Assembly (NCBI GenBank): GCA_025356615.1
Contig: JANXSH010000959.1
Span: 1 to 16,639 of the forward strand
Length of the DNA: 16,639 bases
Reading direction: 5' to 3'
Source of the DNA: Planctomycetia bacterium
Lineage (GTDB): Bacteria; Planctomycetota; Planctomycetia; Gemmatales; Gemmataceae
Each line of letters opens with the position of its first letter. The first letter of the stretch is position 1. Below are positions 13,838-16,639 of this stretch, piece by piece. A model generated the notes under the pieces. That model was not told where the DNA came from. It searched no databases and was given only the letters and a program-made list of their open reading frames with translations. The position numbers were made by a program, and so were the translations under genes.

Positions 13838-16639
13838 ATGCCCGTTCCCACTAATCGAATCCTCGCCCCGAAGGCGGTTCGATTTTTTGGTCGTCACGGC
13901 GATAACGCGGAGATCCCGCCCCTGACGGACATCCAAACGGTCTCGTTCGCGCGCTTCCTCCAGTTGGATACCCCTCCACTGGAGCGAACCGCAACGGGCC
14001 TACAGGGCGTCCTCCAGGAGATCTTCCCGATCAAGAGCTATGACGGAAACATCTCCCTGGAGTTCATCAAGTATGAACTGGGCAAGCCGCGCTTCGGCCC
14101 GGACGAGTGCCGCCAGCTCCGCCTGACCTACGGTCGGCCCTTCCGCGTCTGGCTCCGGCTGAACAAGCAGCCCGAGCCGGTCGAGGAAGAAGTCTACCTG
14201 GGAGACATGCCGATCATGATCGGCGGCGGCGAGTTCATCATCAACGGTGCCGAGCGCGTCGTGGTGAGCCAGCTCCACCGCAGCCCCGGCGTCGATTTCG
14301 TCGTCGAGACGGACGGCGACCGCAAGCAGCACTCGTGCCGGGTCATCCCCGAGCGCGGCAGCTGGATCGAAGTCAACGTCACGAAGAAGGAGACGATGGG
14401 CGTCCGGATCGACCAGTCCGGCAAGTTCTCGTCGATGACGCTCCTCCGCGCGATGGACCCCTCGTTCTCGAACTCGGCCGACATCCTGAAGGCGTTCTAC
14501 CCGACCGAAGTCGTCGAGATGGACAAGGACGCCCGCGCCAAGCTCGTCGGCAAGACGGCCGTCGGCGACGTGATCGACCCGGAGACCGGCGAGGTCTACC
14601 TCGAGTCGGGCCAGCAGTTCACCGAGGACCGCGTCGATGTCCTGATGACGAGCGGCATCCGCGAAATCGCCATCCTGGGCACGATCAAGGACGACATCAT
14701 CCTCAAGTCGTTGGCCGAGGATCCGACCGACACGCACGAGGCCGCCCTACTGAAGATCTACGGCCGACTGCGTCCGGGCAACCCGCCGCAGTTGGAGAAG
14801 GCCAAGCAGCTCTTCGACGAGAAGTTCAAGGATCCGAACCGCTACCGTCTCGGCAAGGTGGGACGCTTCCGCATCAACCGGAAGTTCGAGCAGACCATCC
14901 CGCAGGAGGAGATGACGCTCCAGGCGCTGGACTACCTCAACGCGATCCGGTACATTTTGAAACTGCGGGCGGGCGAGGGGTACATCGACGACATCGATCA
15001 CCTCGGCAACCGCCGAGTGCGGACCATCGACGAGCTCGCCGCGGACGAGCTGCGCAAAGGATTCCTGAAGCTGCGCCGCACGGTCCAGGAGCGCATGAGC
15101 ATCCGCGACCAGCAGGACCAGACGCCGCGCACGCTCATCAACCCCAAGAGTATCTCGGCGGCGATCGAATACTTCTTCGGGCGGGGCGAACTCAGCCAGG
15201 TCGTGGATCAGACCAACCCGCTGTCGCAGTTGACGCACGAGCGCCGCCTGTCGGCCCTCGGGCCGGGAGGGTTGAATCGCAAGCGGGCCGGGTTCGACGT
15301 GCGCGACGTGCACATCTCGCACTACGGACGTATCTGCCCGATCGAGACGCCGGAAGGCACCAACATCGGCCTCATCTCGCACTTGTCGATCTACGCGACG
15401 GTGGACGACTACGGCTTCCTGGTGACGCCGTACCGCAAGATCGAGGACAAGAAGCTGAGCGGCAACGCCAGGCGACTGCGGGCCGACGAAGAGTCGTACC
15501 TGTATCTCGCGCCGGCGGACACCGCCCTCGAGGGCGATGTCCTCGCGTCGGATCGCGTCATCGCGCGGTTCGGCGGCGACTTCGAGTTGGTGACATCGGC
15601 CCAGGTGCAGTACGTCGATATCAGCCCGAAGCAGATGGTCGGCGTGTCGGCGGGTCTGATCCCGTTCCTCGAACACGACGACGCGAACCGCGCGCTCATG
15701 GGGTCGAACATGCAGCGGCAGGCCGTGCCGCTGCTGGTGTCCGAGGTTCCCATCGTCGCGACGGGGCTGGAGATCCCGGTGGCCTCGAACTCGGGCATGG
15801 TCGTCCGGTCGGACCGCGACGGGACCGTGACCTACCTCGACTCGATGCGTATCCGCGTCGATGAGCAAGAGCATGTGCTGCGGAAGTTCGTCGGCCTGAA
15901 CGAACACACCTGCCAGAACCAGAAGCCGATCATCAAGGTCGGCGACAAGGTGAAGAAGGGGCAGGTGTTGGCCGACGGCGCGGCGACCCGCAACGGCGAG
16001 TTGGCGCTGGGCCGCAACGTGCTGGTCGCGTTCATGTCCTGGGAGGGGTACAACTTCGAGGACGCGATCATCATCTCCGAGCGCTTGGTGGAGAACGACA
16101 CTTATACGTCGATCCACATCGAGAACTTCGAGATCGAGATCCGCGAGACGAAACTCGGCAAGGAAGAGTTCACGCGGGACATCCCCAACGTCTCGCCCAA
16201 GGCGCTGTCGAATCTCGACGAGTTCGGCATCGTGCGGATCGGGACGTTCGTCCAGCCGGGCGACATCCTGGTCGGCAAGGTGTCGCCAAAGTCGAAGAGT
16301 GAGCTGACGCCGGAAGAGAAGCTGCTGCACGCGATCTTCGGTCGCGCCGGCGAGGACGTGAAGAACGACAGCCTGGAAGTGCCATCCGGCGTCGAGGGCA
16401 TCGTCATCGACACGCAGCGGTTCAGCCGCCGCGCCGGTATGACAGAAGACGAAAAGAAGGCCTTCGACAAGGACACGAAGGAGACCGAGGCCAAGGCGAA
16501 CAAGGCGCTGGCCGACCAGTTCCGCTCGCTGATGAACGAGCTGGCGGGCGTGCTGGACGTGAAGGCAGTCAAGGACACGGTGTCGAACAAGACGCTGGGC
16601 CAGGACAAGGACGACCGCGTCGTCGTCGAGCAAGTCGAG
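13838..16639 (+). CDS. rpoB: RNA polymerase beta subunit, 3' end outside window
   Basis: The first 934 codons are present in one open frame, and the gene runs off the window. The start ATG has GGAGGAG seven bases upstream and the protein begins MPVPTNRILAPKAVRFFGRHGD. Visible landmarks: GAERVVVSQLHRSPGV in the lobe region, the rifampicin-pocket region at 448-472 (GRGELSQVVDQTNPLSQLTH and on, with D457, H467 and S472 equal to E. coli D516, H526, S531), GRICPIETPEG, and the EDAIIISER motif near the active centre (E741, D742, E. coli E813/D814). Pocket positions equivalent to E. coli 509, 510, 514 and 515 are G, E, V and V rather than S, Q, F and M. rpoC is expected just past the window. Confidence 0.97.
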   Translation, partial: MPVPTNRILAPKAVRFFGRHGDNAEIPPLTDIQTVSFARFLQLDTPPLERTATGLQGVLQEIFPIKSYDGNISLEFIKYELGKPRFGPDECRQLRLTYGRPFRVWLRLNKQPEPVEEEVYLGDMPIMIGGGEFIINGAERVVVSQLHRSPGVDFVVETDGDRKQHSCRVIPERGSWIEVNVTKKETMGVRIDQSGKFSSMTLLRAMDPSFSNSADILKAFYPTEVVEMDKDARAKLVGKTAVGDVIDPETGEVYLESGQQFTEDRVDVLMTSGIREIAILGTIKDDIILKSLAEDPTDTHEAALLKIYGRLRPGNPPQLEKAKQLFDEKFKDPNRYRLGKVGRFRINRKFEQTIPQEEMTLQALDYLNAIRYILKLRAGEGYIDDIDHLGNRRVRTIDELAADELRKGFLKLRRTVQERMSIRDQQDQTPRTLINPKSISAAIEYFFGRGELSQVVDQTNPLSQLTHERRLSALGPGGLNRKRAGFDVRDVHISHYGRICPIETPEGTNIGLISHLSIYATVDDYGFLVTPYRKIEDKKLSGNARRLRADEESYLYLAPADTALEGDVLASDRVIARFGGDFELVTSAQVQYVDISPKQMVGVSAGLIPFLEHDDANRALMGSNMQRQAVPLLVSEVPIVATGLEIPVASNSGMVVRSDRDGTVTYLDSMRIRVDEQEHVLRKFVGLNEHTCQNQKPIIKVGDKVKKGQVLADGAATRNGELALGRNVLVAFMSWEGYNFEDAIIISERLVENDTYTSIHIENFEIEIRETKLGKEEFTRDIPNVSPKALSNLDEFGIVRIGTFVQPGDILVGKVSPKSKSELTPEEKLLHAIFGRAGEDVKNDSLEVPSGVEGIVIDTQRFSRRAGMTEDEKKAFDKDTKETEAKANKALADQFRSLMNELAGVLDVKAVKDTVSNKTLGQDKDDRVVVEQVE

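Noticed and set aside
13378..13854. A 158-codon plus-strand frame in the rplL-rpoB gap
   Set aside because: It runs through the REPIN arm, the terminator, the promoter and the rpoB start, with no ribosome site and an Arg/Pro-rich product.
14107..15864. A 585-codon plus-strand frame inside rpoB
   Set aside because: It is an alternate-frame shadow of the conserved RpoB sequence, rich in Arg, Pro and Gly.
14747..16633. A 628-codon open frame antisense to rpoB
   Set aside because: It mirrors the high third-position GC of rpoB and is dominated by Arg/Leu/Asp/Val runs. It shows no ribosome site or recognisable domain.

Overview
The window looks like the chromosome of a GC-rich member of the Planctomycetota, probably a Gemmata-like lineage. 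This rests on the EF-Tu effector loop (KTVTIA in place of RGITIN), an oversized SecE, N-terminally extended NusG and L1, an ECF sigma factor with a membrane partner, and my memory of planctomycete proteins. It is inference, not a database match.

Positions 1-5466 are accessory. They hold a DUF2383 ferritin-like protein on the minus strand, a divergent ECF sigma factor that overlaps a probable membrane anti-sigma partner by 4 bases, and an ExeA-like AAA ATPase paired with a CpsD/BY-kinase-like protein that has lost the Walker A lysine. A minus-strand 12-helix MFS transporter converges on that pair. A textbook REPIN (two inverted GTAG-headed REP hairpins with co-varying stems) lies in the convergent gap.

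Positions 5665-16639 are the core translation and transcription cluster, all on the plus strand: tRNA-Thr(TGT), tRNA-Tyr(GTA), tRNA-Gly(TCC), tRNA-Thr(GGT), tuf, tRNA-Trp(CCA), secE, nusG, rplK, rplA, rplJ, rplL and rpoB (cut by the window end). The four tRNAs plus tuf are in the same order, with the same anticodons, as the E. coli thrU-tyrU-glyT-thrT-tufB operon. A near-consensus promoter at 5665-5693 should drive it. A second candidate promoter lies ahead of tRNA-Trp, and a third (perfect TATAAT) lies ahead of rpoB. rplL is closed by a strong rho-independent terminator, so rpoB appears to have its own promoter and a leader of about 300 nt.

The genes are largely standard. The unusual content lies in the gaps and in the protein ends. 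SecE is 557 aa, with its normal core only in the last 80 or so residues. NusG carries an acidic, His-containing N-terminal tail and L1 a Lys/Pro-rich one. The secE leader has two long perfect helices in interleaved (pseudoknot-type) order. Heptamer repeats of one family (CTGAAAR) occur upstream of the tRNA-tuf promoter and as an inverted pair around the rplJ ribosome-binding region. Two REPINs, a 28-bp perfect palindrome and a three-hairpin rpoB leader add further intergenic structure. I did not find a mobile element, a CRISPR array or a clearly new defence or biosynthetic system.
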